Below are positions 44,087 to 52,680 of a DNA stretch of 64,000 bases, piece by piece; positions within the stretch are counted from its first letter, which is position 1; each line of letters starts with the position of its first letter. The notes beneath the pieces are model-generated. The model searched no databases and had not been told where the DNA came from. It worked only from the letters and a program-made list of their open reading frames with translations. Source of the stretch: Roseivirga misakiensis (GTDB lineage: Bacteria > Bacteroidota > Bacteroidia > Cytophagales > Cyclobacteriaceae); the NCBI RefSeq assembly GCF_001747105.1, contig NZ_MDGQ01000003.1, positions 930,001-994,000 on the forward strand. Direction: 5' to 3'. A program made the position numbers and the translations under genes.

Positions 44087-46012
44087 CTAGCGATCGAAAC
44101 GTAGAGCAACATCTTGAAGACTATCGTTGGAACCTACCATGGTCAATACATCGCCTAACCGAAGTCTGGTATAGCCGTGGGTAATAATGCTCTGTCCTCC
44201 ACGATTCACAGAAAGCACAATGATATCGGAAGGCAAACGCAAATCTCGAAGTGGCAATCCTCTCAGGTTCGGGTTCTGAACTTCGACATCCATAGTATCC
44301 TGATTTTCTTGCATACCCAATAAAAGTGTCGCTGCTTGCGGAGATCTTACGAGGTGATCCATCAAGCTTACCATAGCGGTAGATGGGTCTACGATTAAAC
44401 AATCGAGTTTATGGAACTTCTCGAAATTATATCGATGATTTAATCGAACGACTATGTCTTTCGTCCCCACCTGTTCGTAGAGAATCTCGGCGATTGCCAA
44501 ATTTTCGTCATCCGTTAAGGTAAGTACTACAGCCTCCGCCTTTTGAATATTATGAGCCGTGAGAGAATCCAAAGTGAATTCATCGACTTTATGGATAACC
44601 AAATCGGGATACTCATCTACTTGAATATCTTGTTTCTTAGTAATTAATTCAGCCTCCCAGCCGTGTTCTTTCAATTGCTTAGCGAGTGCTACAGATTGAG
44701 ACTCTACTCCAATGATCATAGCATCACGAATTCCATCAAAATGAGGCGTATTTGCTTTTACCCTAGCTTCACCAACCATTTGGATTGACCATTTAAAGAG
44801 CGGTGGCCCAACGAACTGGTTCAATACAATCACTGCCACTACAATGGTTTGAAATTCTGAGCCCCAAGCAGGAAATGCGTTCGCCACAATGGTGGCAAGT
44901 CCTAGACCAACACCGGCTTGTGTAACGAATGGCATCCATCCGATCTTTCTGAACAGCGCTGAATCTCCAGCTAAAGAACCTCCTAAAAGGGAACCCGCGA
45001 TCATGGTAACCAAACGAATACCAAATAGCATAAATGCTACACCTATTACTTTAACAAGTATATCTATAGAAACTGAGGCGCCTGTTAGGGTAAAGAAACA
45101 GATGTAAATAATAGGCCCCATTTCCTCCAGAAGCTTGATGAACTCATGTCTGAAACGAGAATAGTTAGTGACAATAAAACTACCAATGATACAAATCAAG
45201 AGTGGTTCTATATGGAACTCAAATCCAAAGTGATCTTCCGTATAATGCTTTACGAAATAATAGAGGAGATAAACGGCATAACCCACCGCTAAGACGAGCC
45301 CCATTTTTACATAAGCATTAAGTCTTATGCTCAAGACCAATATTAGCAGCCTACCCACTATATAGCCAATGGCAAACGAAGCTGCCAACTCTGCTAGTAA
45401 AACGAGTAAAAACTGAATGTTAAAAGGGTCTCCGTTGATTAATGTGGTAGCAACTGATAGACAAACCGCGAATAAAATGATGACTAGAAAGTCCTTAATC
45501 ACCGTAACGCCCATGGCCATTTGGACGAAAGGCCCCTTAGCTCTCATTTCATTGATCACGGCAATGGCTGAGGCGGGTGATCGCGCCACAAAAATTGTGG
45601 CCATCATTATGGATACTCCAATTTTTGACGCTGAGTTCATGGAGCTCATAAACTCAATCTGATCGGCCAAGAAATAGATTAGGACGGAACTTCCGACAAA
45701 CGTTACCATGAGTTGTCCGAATGTCATCCACTTGATGCTTTTCATACGACCTCTTAGCTCTTTCAAATAGAGCTCTGCCGCAGCGGCAAAGGCTATAAAA
45801 GCCAGAGATATATCATTAATGAATTGAAGCCCAGTGCCCGTATTCTGAGGCAATAGTTTGAAGATAAAAGGGCCTGAAAAGAGGCCTACCACTAGAATTC
45901 CCGTGATAAAGGGAAGCTTGATTTTCTGAAAAAAACCAGCTATTTGATTTGCAGCCACCGCCACAATGATAAAGCCTCCAAGCAATAATAAAACTTGTTG
46001 ATAATCAGTCAT
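44087..46012 (-). CDS. CPA2 cation:proton antiporter with TrkA-type regulatory domains
   Basis: A 641-residue protein. About 12 membrane helices (to residue ~395) form a Na+/H+ exchanger domain (LPFITGILVVGLFSGP; MATIFVARSPASAIAVINE), followed by a TrkA-N-like domain (about 410-530) and a TrkA-C-like domain (about 555-635: LRGLPLRDLRL, LRLGDVLTMVG). The nucleotide-binding glycine motif GxGxxG is degenerate here (MIIGVESQSVALAKQL), so NAD(H) control may be altered. Likely role: potassium or sodium efflux and pH homeostasis. Confidence 0.88.
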   Translation of the reverse strand: MTDYQQVLLLLGGFIIVAVAANQIAGFFQKIKLPFITGILVVGLFSGPFIFKLLPQNTGTGLQFINDISLAFIAFAAAAELYLKELRGRMKSIKWMTFGQLMVTFVGSSVLIYFLADQIEFMSSMNSASKIGVSIMMATIFVARSPASAIAVINEMRAKGPFVQMAMGVTVIKDFLVIILFAVCLSVATTLINGDPFNIQFLLVLLAELAASFAIGYIVGRLLILVLSIRLNAYVKMGLVLAVGYAVYLLYYFVKHYTEDHFGFEFHIEPLLICIIGSFIVTNYSRFRHEFIKLLEEMGPIIYICFFTLTGASVSIDILVKVIGVAFMLFGIRLVTMIAGSLLGGSLAGDSALFRKIGWMPFVTQAGVGLGLATIVANAFPAWGSEFQTIVVAVIVLNQFVGPPLFKWSIQMVGEARVKANTPHFDGIRDAMIIGVESQSVALAKQLKEHGWEAELITKKQDIQVDEYPDLVIHKVDEFTLDSLTAHNIQKAEAVVLTLTDDENLAIAEILYEQVGTKDIVVRLNHRYNFEKFHKLDCLIVDPSTAMVSLMDHLVRSPQAATLLLGMQENQDTMDVEVQNPNLRGLPLRDLRLPSDIIVLSVNRGGQSIITHGYTRLRLGDVLTMVGSNDSLQDVALRFDR

Positions 46013-46117
46013 TCACGAACAGATCAATGGTTTTTTGACAAAATTCAGTTTTGCGTAAGCTACCAAATTAACAAATTTCGCTTACGAAACGCGTCTAATG
46101 GGGACAAATCAACGGGA

Positions 46118-47326
46118 TTATTTTAGGACAGTGGTTACCTGTAGCCCCTTAGTCAATGTTTTATGAACAGGACATTTATCGGCAATTTCAACGATCCTAT
46201 TCCTTTGGTCTTCCGTTAGGTTGCCTGTCAGTTCTAATTCTCGGTCTATAAATTCCACTTTGCTTTTTTCATCCAAGTTGATCGCATCGGTAGCATGCCG
46301 CTTCTCTCTTGATAAATGCACCTTTACTTCCTGTAAATCGATGTCTTTGTCATTGGCGTAAAGCCTAATGGTCATCGCAGTACAAGCGCCAAGGGAAGCC
46401 ACTAAAAGATCGTAAGGTGTGCCACCTAAATCAGTTCCCCCGACATCTGTGGGCTCATCCGTAACCAAATAGTGCCCATTGGCCAAGACTTCGGTCAGTA
46501 AGCCATTTTCTTTTTCATTTCTAACCACCACCTGCCGATCGGTAGTTAGGTCTAGTTTTTCTTCGTAACTAACATACCTTTTCGCCCATGAGGCAACCAC
46601 CTCTCCGACATATTGAGCATCAGCTTTTTTAGATAACAAGTGATCAGCCCCGTCGAGGGAAATATAGCTCTTAGGATGCATTGCAGCGGTATAAATCTTC
46701 TCCGCGTTTTTAATATCCACAGTTTCATCCTGTGGCGAATGTAAAATGAGCAATGGCTTGTTCAAGTTTTTGATGCCTTCAGAATCCTCATAGTGCTGAA
46801 GGTCATCTATAAATTGTTTTTTTATGGTGAATGGGCGACCGCCAAGGGAAACATCTGCTTTTCCAGAGACTTTAATCTCTTCAATAGAATTGCCAAACAG
46901 GTGCTGAACATGCGGTGGATCGGCTGGTGCTCCAACAGTCGCTACAGCCTCAATATAGGCTAACTTTCCAGCGGCAATCAATACGGCTGCACCGCCTAAT
47001 GAATGACCGACTAGTAGTTTCGGCGCTTCATACTCCGATTTTAAGTACTCGGCAGCCACAATTAAGTCTTCTACATTGCTAGAGAAATTAGTGTCCTCAA
47101 AATCTCCCTCACTTTCACCTAAGCCTGTAAAATCGAACCTTAAAACGGCTATTCCCTTGGCCGTAAGACCTCTACTAATATGGGTTACGGCCATTAGATT
47201 TTTAGAGCAGGTAAAACAATGCGCAAAAAGCGCATAAGCCACTGGTTTTTTGTCTACCGGCATTTCCAACTTAGCCGACAGTTGCTCGCCATTTGCATTG
47301 GGGAATTGAAGTCTGATGGTTTTCAT
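46118..47326 (-). CDS. alpha/beta hydrolase - OsmC fusion protein
   Basis: A 402-residue two-domain protein. Residues 1-250 form an alpha/beta hydrolase with nucleophile Ser109 (GHSLGG), Asp200 in HSPQDETVD and His229 in DGADHLL. Residues about 265-402 form an OsmC/Ohr domain with its two redox cysteines Cys315 (SLGACTAM) and Cys385 (DKCPVHKT). OsmC proteins reduce organic hydroperoxides; the fusion is a known architecture, in which the hydrolase may release a peroxide or acyl product for the OsmC part. No signal peptide is present, so it is cytoplasmic. Confidence 0.92.
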   Translation of the reverse strand: MKTIRLQFPNANGEQLSAKLEMPVDKKPVAYALFAHCFTCSKNLMAVTHISRGLTAKGIAVLRFDFTGLGESEGDFEDTNFSSNVEDLIVAAEYLKSEYEAPKLLVGHSLGGAAVLIAAGKLAYIEAVATVGAPADPPHVQHLFGNSIEEIKVSGKADVSLGGRPFTIKKQFIDDLQHYEDSEGIKNLNKPLLILHSPQDETVDIKNAEKIYTAAMHPKSYISLDGADHLLSKKADAQYVGEVVASWAKRYVSYEEKLDLTTDRQVVVRNEKENGLLTEVLANGHYLVTDEPTDVGGTDLGGTPYDLLVASLGACTAMTIRLYANDKDIDLQEVKVHLSREKRHATDAINLDEKSKVEFIDRELELTGNLTEDQRNRIVEIADKCPVHKTLTKGLQVTTVLK

Positions 47327-47373
47327 AGCTCAGGTTTATTAGAAAAGCCTCTTGCCATCAAAAAAGTTCGAAC

Positions 47374-47622
47374 TCACCTTTTGAATTTAATGATGGTGGT
47401 GGAATATAGGGAAACGAAAAAGGGTACTGAATAGGTGATCAACAATTTCGGAAGATTGAGCTGATCCAACTCTTGATTCACGAGACACTCTCCTTGATTA
47501 ATGCAGTTCAATATAGTACCGACAACAAGTGACATTTTAATAGCGAGCACCAAATTGGACTTATCCGAAAAAATGTGCTTCAACAAATTTCTCTTTTTGT
47601 TGTGTACCCGTAATTGACCCAT
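47374..47622 (-). CDS. small membrane protein, NrtS-like (nitrate/nitrite transporter)
   Basis: An 82-residue protein from ATG 47622 (an in-frame TTG lies two codons earlier). Two hydrophobic stretches carry SLVVGTILNCINQGE and LPKLLITYSVPFFVS, the pattern I remember for the small NrtS nitrate/nitrite transporters of cyanobacteria and marine bacteria. No nitrate-assimilation gene is nearby, so it would be an orphan component. The identification rests on motif memory only and should be treated as tentative. Confidence 0.6.
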   Translation of the reverse strand: MGQLRVHNKKRNLLKHIFSDKSNLVLAIKMSLVVGTILNCINQGECLVNQELDQLNLPKLLITYSVPFFVSLYSTTIIKFKR

Positions 47623-47628
47623 GACCAA

Positions 47629-47951
47629 ACAAAAATCGACTACTGAGATGATAGAAGGTGTCTTTTAAACAACATAAGGGCGTAATTTCTATTATCCTAA
47701 GGGTATTTCAGCGTTCGATTGTTAATTATAGGACTACCATTTAAGTCCGTTGTTCATATCGATAGCTACCGGAAAGAGAGGAAATTACTGGTTGCAACAA
47801 AAATTCGATTCGGTAACGAGACCATAAATCACGAGCCCTGTCTACCTAGATGGGGCTTTATTTTTTCGACGACATCATCTTTCTTAAGAAATAGGCCTTA
47901 TCAGCAAAACAAATATCTTTGCGATCTGTTTTGGTGCAATAGTCTACACAA
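47629..47951 (+). other. intergenic region with possible small RNA or terminator hairpin
   Basis: No convincing gene lies in these ~320 bases; a weak plus-strand frame here has no family signature. AGCCC (47834-47838) pairs with GGGCT (47853-47857), followed by TTATTTTTT, which looks like a terminator 95 bases before hemH although no gene ends there. Upstream, ACCGG near 47768 can pair with CTGGT near 47790. Together these suggest a small RNA of about 100-150 bases ending near 47866, or a terminator left from a lost gene. Confidence 0.35.
47914..47921 (+). promoter_or_regulatory. -7 promoter box of hemH
   Basis: TATCTTTG is a perfect TAnnTTTG box and lies 30 bases before the hemH ATG. A clear -33 TTG at the right distance is not seen. 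Confidence 0.6.
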
Positions 47952-48971
47952 ATGGGAAAAGAAAAAATAGGCGTATTACTTGTCAATTTAGGAACACCTG
48001 ATAGTCCTGCTACTAAAGATGTAAGGAAGTATCTAAGAGAATTCTTAATGGATGGCCGGGTCATAGATATTCCTGCAATTCCTCGATTTATTCTCGTCAA
48101 TGGAATTATTGCCCCATTAAGAGCGCCAAAATCGGCCAAAGAGTATGCAAAACTTTGGGTCGAAAGAGGTTCTCCTCTGAAATTCTATGGCTACGACGTA
48201 AGAGACATGCTTCAGAAGTCGCTTGGCGATGACTATAAGGTTACGTTGGCCATGAGATACCAAAACCCGAGTATTGAAGAAGGGTTAAATGAGCTTAAGG
48301 CAGTAAATGTTAAGCGAATTATTGTAATACCTCTATTTCCTCAATATGCTTCCGCAAGTACAGGTTCTGTTTCAGAAAAAGTGAATGAATTGGTAAGCAA
48401 ATGGCAGATTATCCCATCTGTTGCACATATCAATCAGTTCATGGATCACCCAAAATTCCTTGAAGCTTTCGCCAATAATGGCAAGGCGCTAATGGAGAAG
48501 CAGGATTATGACCATGTCATCTTTAGTTATCATGGACTTCCAGAGCGACATATTCGAAAGGGCTCCGTTGGTAATCAGTGCCAACTTGGATCTTGTTGCA
48601 GTGTACTGCATGAAAGAAACCGGTATTGCTACCGGGCACAGTGTTTTTATACTTCCAGAGAATTAGCAAAAAGACTAGGCTTAAAAGAGGATGGTTATAC
48701 CACTACTTTCCAATCTAGATTAGGTAAAGACCCATGGATTAAGCCTTATACGGACGAGGTTCTAGAAGAATTACCAGAAAAAGGAATCAAAAAGGCACTT
48801 GTATTTTCTCCAGCCTTCATTTCAGACTGTCTAGAAACGACGATTGAAGTCGGTGAAGAATTTAAAGAAGAGTTTATGGAAGCTGGCGGTGAAGTCTGGG
48901 ACTTAGTACCGAGCTTAAATGATTCTGAAACGTGGATTGAATGCCTTGAAGATTTAGTAAAAACGGCTTAG
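47952..48971 (+). CDS. hemH: ferrochelatase
   Basis: A 339-residue enzyme that inserts iron into protoporphyrin IX, the last step of the classical haem pathway. Family motifs are VLLVNLGTPDSP, the catalytic His194 in FSYHGLPERH and AFISDCLETTIE with the conserved Glu. It carries five cysteines between residues 210 and 231 (NQCQLGSCCSVLHERN then YCYRAQC), a pattern that could bind a [2Fe-2S] cluster as in some bacterial ferrochelatases. Its stop overlaps the convergent small lipoprotein gene by four bases. Confidence 0.94.
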   Translation: MGKEKIGVLLVNLGTPDSPATKDVRKYLREFLMDGRVIDIPAIPRFILVNGIIAPLRAPKSAKEYAKLWVERGSPLKFYGYDVRDMLQKSLGDDYKVTLAMRYQNPSIEEGLNELKAVNVKRIIVIPLFPQYASASTGSVSEKVNELVSKWQIIPSVAHINQFMDHPKFLEAFANNGKALMEKQDYDHVIFSYHGLPERHIRKGSVGNQCQLGSCCSVLHERNRYCYRAQCFYTSRELAKRLGLKEDGYTTTFQSRLGKDPWIKPYTDEVLEELPEKGIKKALVFSPAFISDCLETTIEVGEEFKEEFMEAGGEVWDLVPSLNDSETWIECLEDLVKTA

Positions 48972-49285
48972 TTACTCTCTATTTCTCGAATAAAGACTAC
49001 TTCTACCATTGGTGGAGAATCTCTTCTACAAGTAGCTAATTGTGTACTGTTGGTCAATATTACCTCTACTTTTAAGCCATCTTGCTGAAAAGCTGGGTCT
49101 AGATCAACAGGAACTACTATTGAACTAAATTCATTGTCGAATTGGATTACCCAACCGCAGGTTTGGAAGCCTGCAACGTTTGCCCCATCTCTGATAGTAG
49201 CCAACTGTTCGGCTTTTACTTCTACCGTTTTACAACCGTATAAGCATAATATCAGGCTTAAAAATGCTATGTGTTTTAATTTCAT
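48968..49285 (-). CDS. small lipoprotein, unknown function (pair member 1)
   Basis: A 105-residue protein from ATG 49285; a GTG lies four codons earlier. The lipobox CLYGC makes Cys18 the anchor. The mature part has three further Cys and the pattern TCGWVIQF, then QQDGLKVEVIL and TC, which recurs in the lipoprotein encoded next to it. Such small beta-rich lipoproteins are frequent in Bacteroidota without assigned function. It may form a two-gene unit with the upstream paralogue. Confidence 0.75.
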   Translation of the reverse strand: MKLKHIAFLSLILCLYGCKTVEVKAEQLATIRDGANVAGFQTCGWVIQFDNEFSSIVVPVDLDPAFQQDGLKVEVILTNSTQLATCRRDSPPMVEVVFIREIESN

Positions 49286-49376
49286 GTTTTCTATCACCTT
49301 AATTCACGTAACTATTTTGTGAAATGAATCGGTAAGCATACATGTTGAGGATTTCGCTTACAATATACGGACAATA

Positions 49377-49688
49377 TCAATCCGAAGGACTAATTTGTTG
49401 AATTCTGACCATTGAAATATCGTCACCACTCGTATTACAGCCACTTATTTGGTTTAAAAATTCAACTTTAAGAAAAACGTCAAGACCGTCTTGTTCGTAT
49501 TCCAAGTTCAAATAAGTTGGCTGGTATAGCGTTCCCTCTATTCGCAGTAAAAAACCACAGTCGGCCAATCCTGATTGGGTAGAACCGTCCACAATGGTGC
49601 CGCTAGTGGTAATTACCTCAATGTCATCATCGCTGCATGCTACGATAGCAAACAAAAAAAGACATAAAAAAAGAGGTTTTAGGTTCAT
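49377..49688 (-). CDS. small lipoprotein, unknown function (pair member 2)
   Basis: A 103-residue protein from ATG 49688; the frame opens slightly earlier at a TTG. Lipobox FAIVAC gives Cys18. The mature part is acidic and contains DCGFLLRI, then EQDGLDVFLKVEFLN and SGC, matching the order of motifs in the neighbouring lipoprotein at 48968-49285. The two appear to be diverged paralogues, both with two spaced Cys likely to form a disulphide. Confidence 0.75.
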   Translation of the reverse strand: MNLKPLFLCLFLFAIVACSDDDIEVITTSGTIVDGSTQSGLADCGFLLRIEGTLYQPTYLNLEYEQDGLDVFLKVEFLNQISGCNTSGDDISMVRIQQISPSD

Positions 49689-49739
49689 CACTTGCAAACA
49701 GTTACTTAAGATAGACTGCCAAGAGGAAAAAAGGTTGTA

Positions 49740-50879
49740 TTAGGCCATCACTGGCTCTAAAATTTCCACCAGTTTTTCTAAGACGAAATCAACTTCATCG
49801 GCTGTATTGTACTTAGAAAAAGAGAATCGAATGCCTTGTCTATCTGATGCCGCGTTTATTCCAGTTAAAACATGTGACCCAGTAGATGCACCACTATTAC
49901 AAGCACTTCCTCCCGAGGCAGACACCCCGTTGATATCGAGATTGAACAATAACATATCGTTATCATCTGATGGCGGAAAGCTTACGTTCAAAACGGTGTA
50001 TAGACTATGGCCATCTCTTACATCACCATTGAATGAAACACCCGGAATTCTTTCTGTCAGGCCAGCAATCATTCTATCCTTCAGGCCTCTGATATGCTTT
50101 TCGTGTTGTTCCATTTCACGATAGGCAATTTCAAGCGCTTTAGCCATTCCTACTATACCATATAGGTTTTCTGTTCCTCCTCTATGATTGCGCTCTTGGC
50201 CACCGCCATGAATGAAACGACCAATTCTTTTGCTCTTACAAACTCGCAAGAAGCCAACTCCTTTCGGGCCATGAAATTTATGCCCGGCGCCTACCAAAAA
50301 ATGGCATTTTAGGTTTTGGGTATCATGGGCAAAATGACCCATGGTTTGAACGGTATCGGAATGAAATATAGCATCATACTCAGATGCCAGTTCACCGATA
50401 GCGTTTATATCATTTAAAGTGCCTATTTCATTATTGGCATGCATAATTGACACCAAGGAACGGCTGTTATTTTTAAGCAATGATTGCAGGTGATCCATGT
50501 TTATATGGCCCTGATGATCAAGGTCAACAAAACTTACTTTGGCGAGCCCAAGTTCCTCCATTTTCATAGCGGTTTCCAAGACTGCCTTGTGCTCAATTTT
50601 CGAAGTGATAATATGCTTTAGTCCATAAGCGTCTACACAACAAGTAATCGCTGTATTATCTGCTTCTGTACCTCCAGAAGTAAAAAAGATCTCTGAAGGA
50701 GTGGTATTCAACAAATCAGCAACTTTTCTTCTGGCGTGTTCAATTTTTGTCCGCGCCTCTCGGCCGTGGGCATGTGTAGAAGATGGGTTCCCAAAGACAT
50801 CTAACATTAGAGGTTTCATTTCCTCAAAAACCTCAGGGTCTAATGGTGTTGTTGCCGCGTTGTCGAAATAGATATTCAT
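49740..50879 (-). CDS. cysteine desulfurase (NifS/IscS-type)
   Basis: A 379-residue PLP enzyme from ATG 50879 (MNIYFDNAATTP), which removes sulphur from cysteine for iron-sulphur or thio-cofactor synthesis. Lys201 in GAGHKFHGPKG should hold PLP, His at HSDTVQ-type and HANNEIGT motifs are present, and the persulphide-forming Cys327 lies in SGGSACNSGASTGSH. The short active-site loop is of the NifS/IscS kind. It lies 10 bases behind glmM and is probably co-transcribed with it. Confidence 0.92.
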   Translation of the reverse strand: MNIYFDNAATTPLDPEVFEEMKPLMLDVFGNPSSTHAHGREARTKIEHARRKVADLLNTTPSEIFFTSGGTEADNTAITCCVDAYGLKHIITSKIEHKAVLETAMKMEELGLAKVSFVDLDHQGHINMDHLQSLLKNNSRSLVSIMHANNEIGTLNDINAIGELASEYDAIFHSDTVQTMGHFAHDTQNLKCHFLVGAGHKFHGPKGVGFLRVCKSKRIGRFIHGGGQERNHRGGTENLYGIVGMAKALEIAYREMEQHEKHIRGLKDRMIAGLTERIPGVSFNGDVRDGHSLYTVLNVSFPPSDDNDMLLFNLDINGVSASGGSACNSGASTGSHVLTGINAASDRQGIRFSFSKYNTADEVDFVLEKLVEILEPVMA

Positions 50880-50889
50880 CTCATTTGCA

Positions 50890-52272
50890 TTAATTGGACA
50901 CAATTTCTTTTATATCAGAAATAATCTTGTTGGCTAAGTGTTCTGCCGTATTCAACGATTCAGACTCAGCATATATTCTTATAATCGGTTCTGTATTTGA
51001 CTTTCTCAAATGTACCCATTCTTTGTCAAACTCGATTTTTACCCCGTCAATGGTGTTTACGGGCTTGTCGCTATACTTTTCTTCCATAGCTGTCAATACC
51101 TTATCTACATCAATATCTGGAGATAAATCGATCTTGTTTTTAGAAATAAAGTAACTCGGATAAGTAGACCGAAGTCTTGATACAGGCTTGCCAAATTTTG
51201 CCAAATGCGTTAGGAATAAAGCGATACCGACTAAGGCATCTCTCCCGTAATGCGAGTCTGGATAGATGATACCACCATTCCCTTCTCCACCAATTACAGC
51301 ATTCGTCTCTTTCATTTTCGTGACAACATTCACTTCACCCACAGCCGAAGCAGTATACGTACCGCCATGCTTTTCAGTAACGTCTCTTAAAGCCCTAGTC
51401 GAAGATAGGTTGGAAACAGTATTGCCTTTGGTTTGTGACAAAACATAATCTGCCACAGCTACTAATGTATATTCTTCACCGAATGGAGTCCCATCTTCTG
51501 ACAAAAATGCCAAACGATCGACATCTGGATCTACAACGATTCCAAGGTCATATTTTCGACTTTCCATTGCCGAAGAAATCTGGCTCAAGTGCTCAGGAAG
51601 TGGCTCTGGATTATGTGGAAACATTCCATTCGGCTCACAGAACATTTCTTCCACTTCTACACCAAGTGCTTTCAAAAGTGGTGGTAAAGAAATTCCACCC
51701 GTTGAGTTTACACAGTCTATAATTACCTTGAAACGCGCTTCTTTTACGGCGTCAACATCTACCAAGGCTAAATCCAAAACTGATTGGATGTGCTTGTCAA
51801 TGTAGGTGTCGTCTTGAGTGATTTTACCTAACTCCTTTACCTCCGCAAACTGGTATGCATCACTTTCAGCAATTGCCAGTACCTCTTTTCCATCCTGACC
51901 ACTGATAAATTCACCAGTTTCATTCAGCAGTTTAAGGGCATTCCATTGTACCGGATTGTGGCTAGCCGTTAAAATTATACCTCCACCAGCATTTTCCAGT
52001 GGCACGGCAAATTCAACCGTTGGTGTAGTTGACAATCCTAGGTCAACGACATCTATACCAAGACCAACTAGAGTAGAAGAAACGAGGTTCGCGATCATTT
52101 CACCAGAAGGGCGAGCATCTCTACCGATCACTATTTTGGATTTACCTGATTTCTCTTTGACCCAAGTACCAAATGCTGCTGCAAATTTTACGGCATCGAT
52201 GGGTGTCAGGGCTTGATCTACGCTTCCACCGATGGTTCCGCGAATTCCTGAAATTGACTTAATTAATGTCAC
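50890..52272 (-). CDS. glmM: phosphoglucosamine mutase
   Basis: A 460-residue phosphohexomutase. The active phosphoserine is Ser104 in ILTASHNPVQWNA, the metal loop is VDPDVDRLAF, the sugar loop GEGNGGIIYPDSHYGRDA and the phosphate loop RKSNTEPIIRIYAES. It converts glucosamine-6-phosphate to glucosamine-1-phosphate for peptidoglycan and LPS; the Bacteroidota version is closer to phosphomannomutase in parts. The family N-terminus is TLIKSISGIRGTIGG, which begins at GTG 52272; a TTG at 52311 would add 13 residues. It heads a unit with the cysteine desulfurase. Confidence 0.9.
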   Translation of the reverse strand: MTLIKSISGIRGTIGGSVDQALTPIDAVKFAAAFGTWVKEKSGKSKIVIGRDARPSGEMIANLVSSTLVGLGIDVVDLGLSTTPTVEFAVPLENAGGGIILTASHNPVQWNALKLLNETGEFISGQDGKEVLAIAESDAYQFAEVKELGKITQDDTYIDKHIQSVLDLALVDVDAVKEARFKVIIDCVNSTGGISLPPLLKALGVEVEEMFCEPNGMFPHNPEPLPEHLSQISSAMESRKYDLGIVVDPDVDRLAFLSEDGTPFGEEYTLVAVADYVLSQTKGNTVSNLSSTRALRDVTEKHGGTYTASAVGEVNVVTKMKETNAVIGGEGNGGIIYPDSHYGRDALVGIALFLTHLAKFGKPVSRLRSTYPSYFISKNKIDLSPDIDVDKVLTAMEEKYSDKPVNTIDGVKIEFDKEWVHLRKSNTEPIIRIYAESESLNTAEHLANKIISDIKEIVSN

Positions 52273-52362
52273 AGTGTTTTGGTTGTTACAGCCACAAAAG
52301 TAGCAAAACAAGTGCAGAAACTAGTCAATAATAAAGGATGTAAAAGGAAATAAAATGAGGGG

Positions 52363-52593
52363 TTATTTAAACTTGGCCAAGACTTTATCAACCTCGTTAT
52401 CAGGGTTGCCACATGACTCGCCAGGCTGCACATCTTTACCACAGAATCCACATCGAACGCCTTCTTTATTTAAGAAGGGACTTTGAGAAGCACACGTTCC
52501 TTTGAATTCGCCATTCTTTAATAAAATGAGTCTCACCGACATCCCTACAAAGAATAACCCTACTAAAATTAATGTTAATACAAGCGTGGTCAT
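52363..52593 (-). CDS. small membrane protein with CxxC motif
   Basis: A 76-residue protein: one membrane helix (residues 4-25), then a short Cys-rich domain with four cysteines (GTCASQ, CGFCGK and SCGNP). The pattern matches a conserved small Bacteroidota membrane protein annotated without function; the cysteines could bind a metal. It is divergent from mazG and 90 bases from the glmM start. Confidence 0.75.
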   Translation of the reverse strand: MTTLVLTLILVGLFFVGMSVRLILLKNGEFKGTCASQSPFLNKEGVRCGFCGKDVQPGESCGNPDNEVDKVLAKFK

Positions 52594-52640
52594 AACAGAC
52601 TAATTTGGCTCAAATTTAAATATACTTGAGTTCATAACAC

Positions 52641-52648
52641 TACCTTTG
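52641..52648 (+). promoter_or_regulatory. -7 promoter box of mazG
   Basis: TACCTTTG is a perfect TAnnTTTG box, 32 bases before the mazG ATG. No good -33 element is visible at the usual spacing. Confidence 0.55.
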
Positions 52649-52680
52649 CAACATAAGTTTCGATAAAACCCATAAGCTCC

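Noticed and set aside
47719-47970. 83-residue plus-strand frame before hemH
   Set aside because: It starts at TTG, runs into hemH, covers the hemH promoter and has no recognisable domain.
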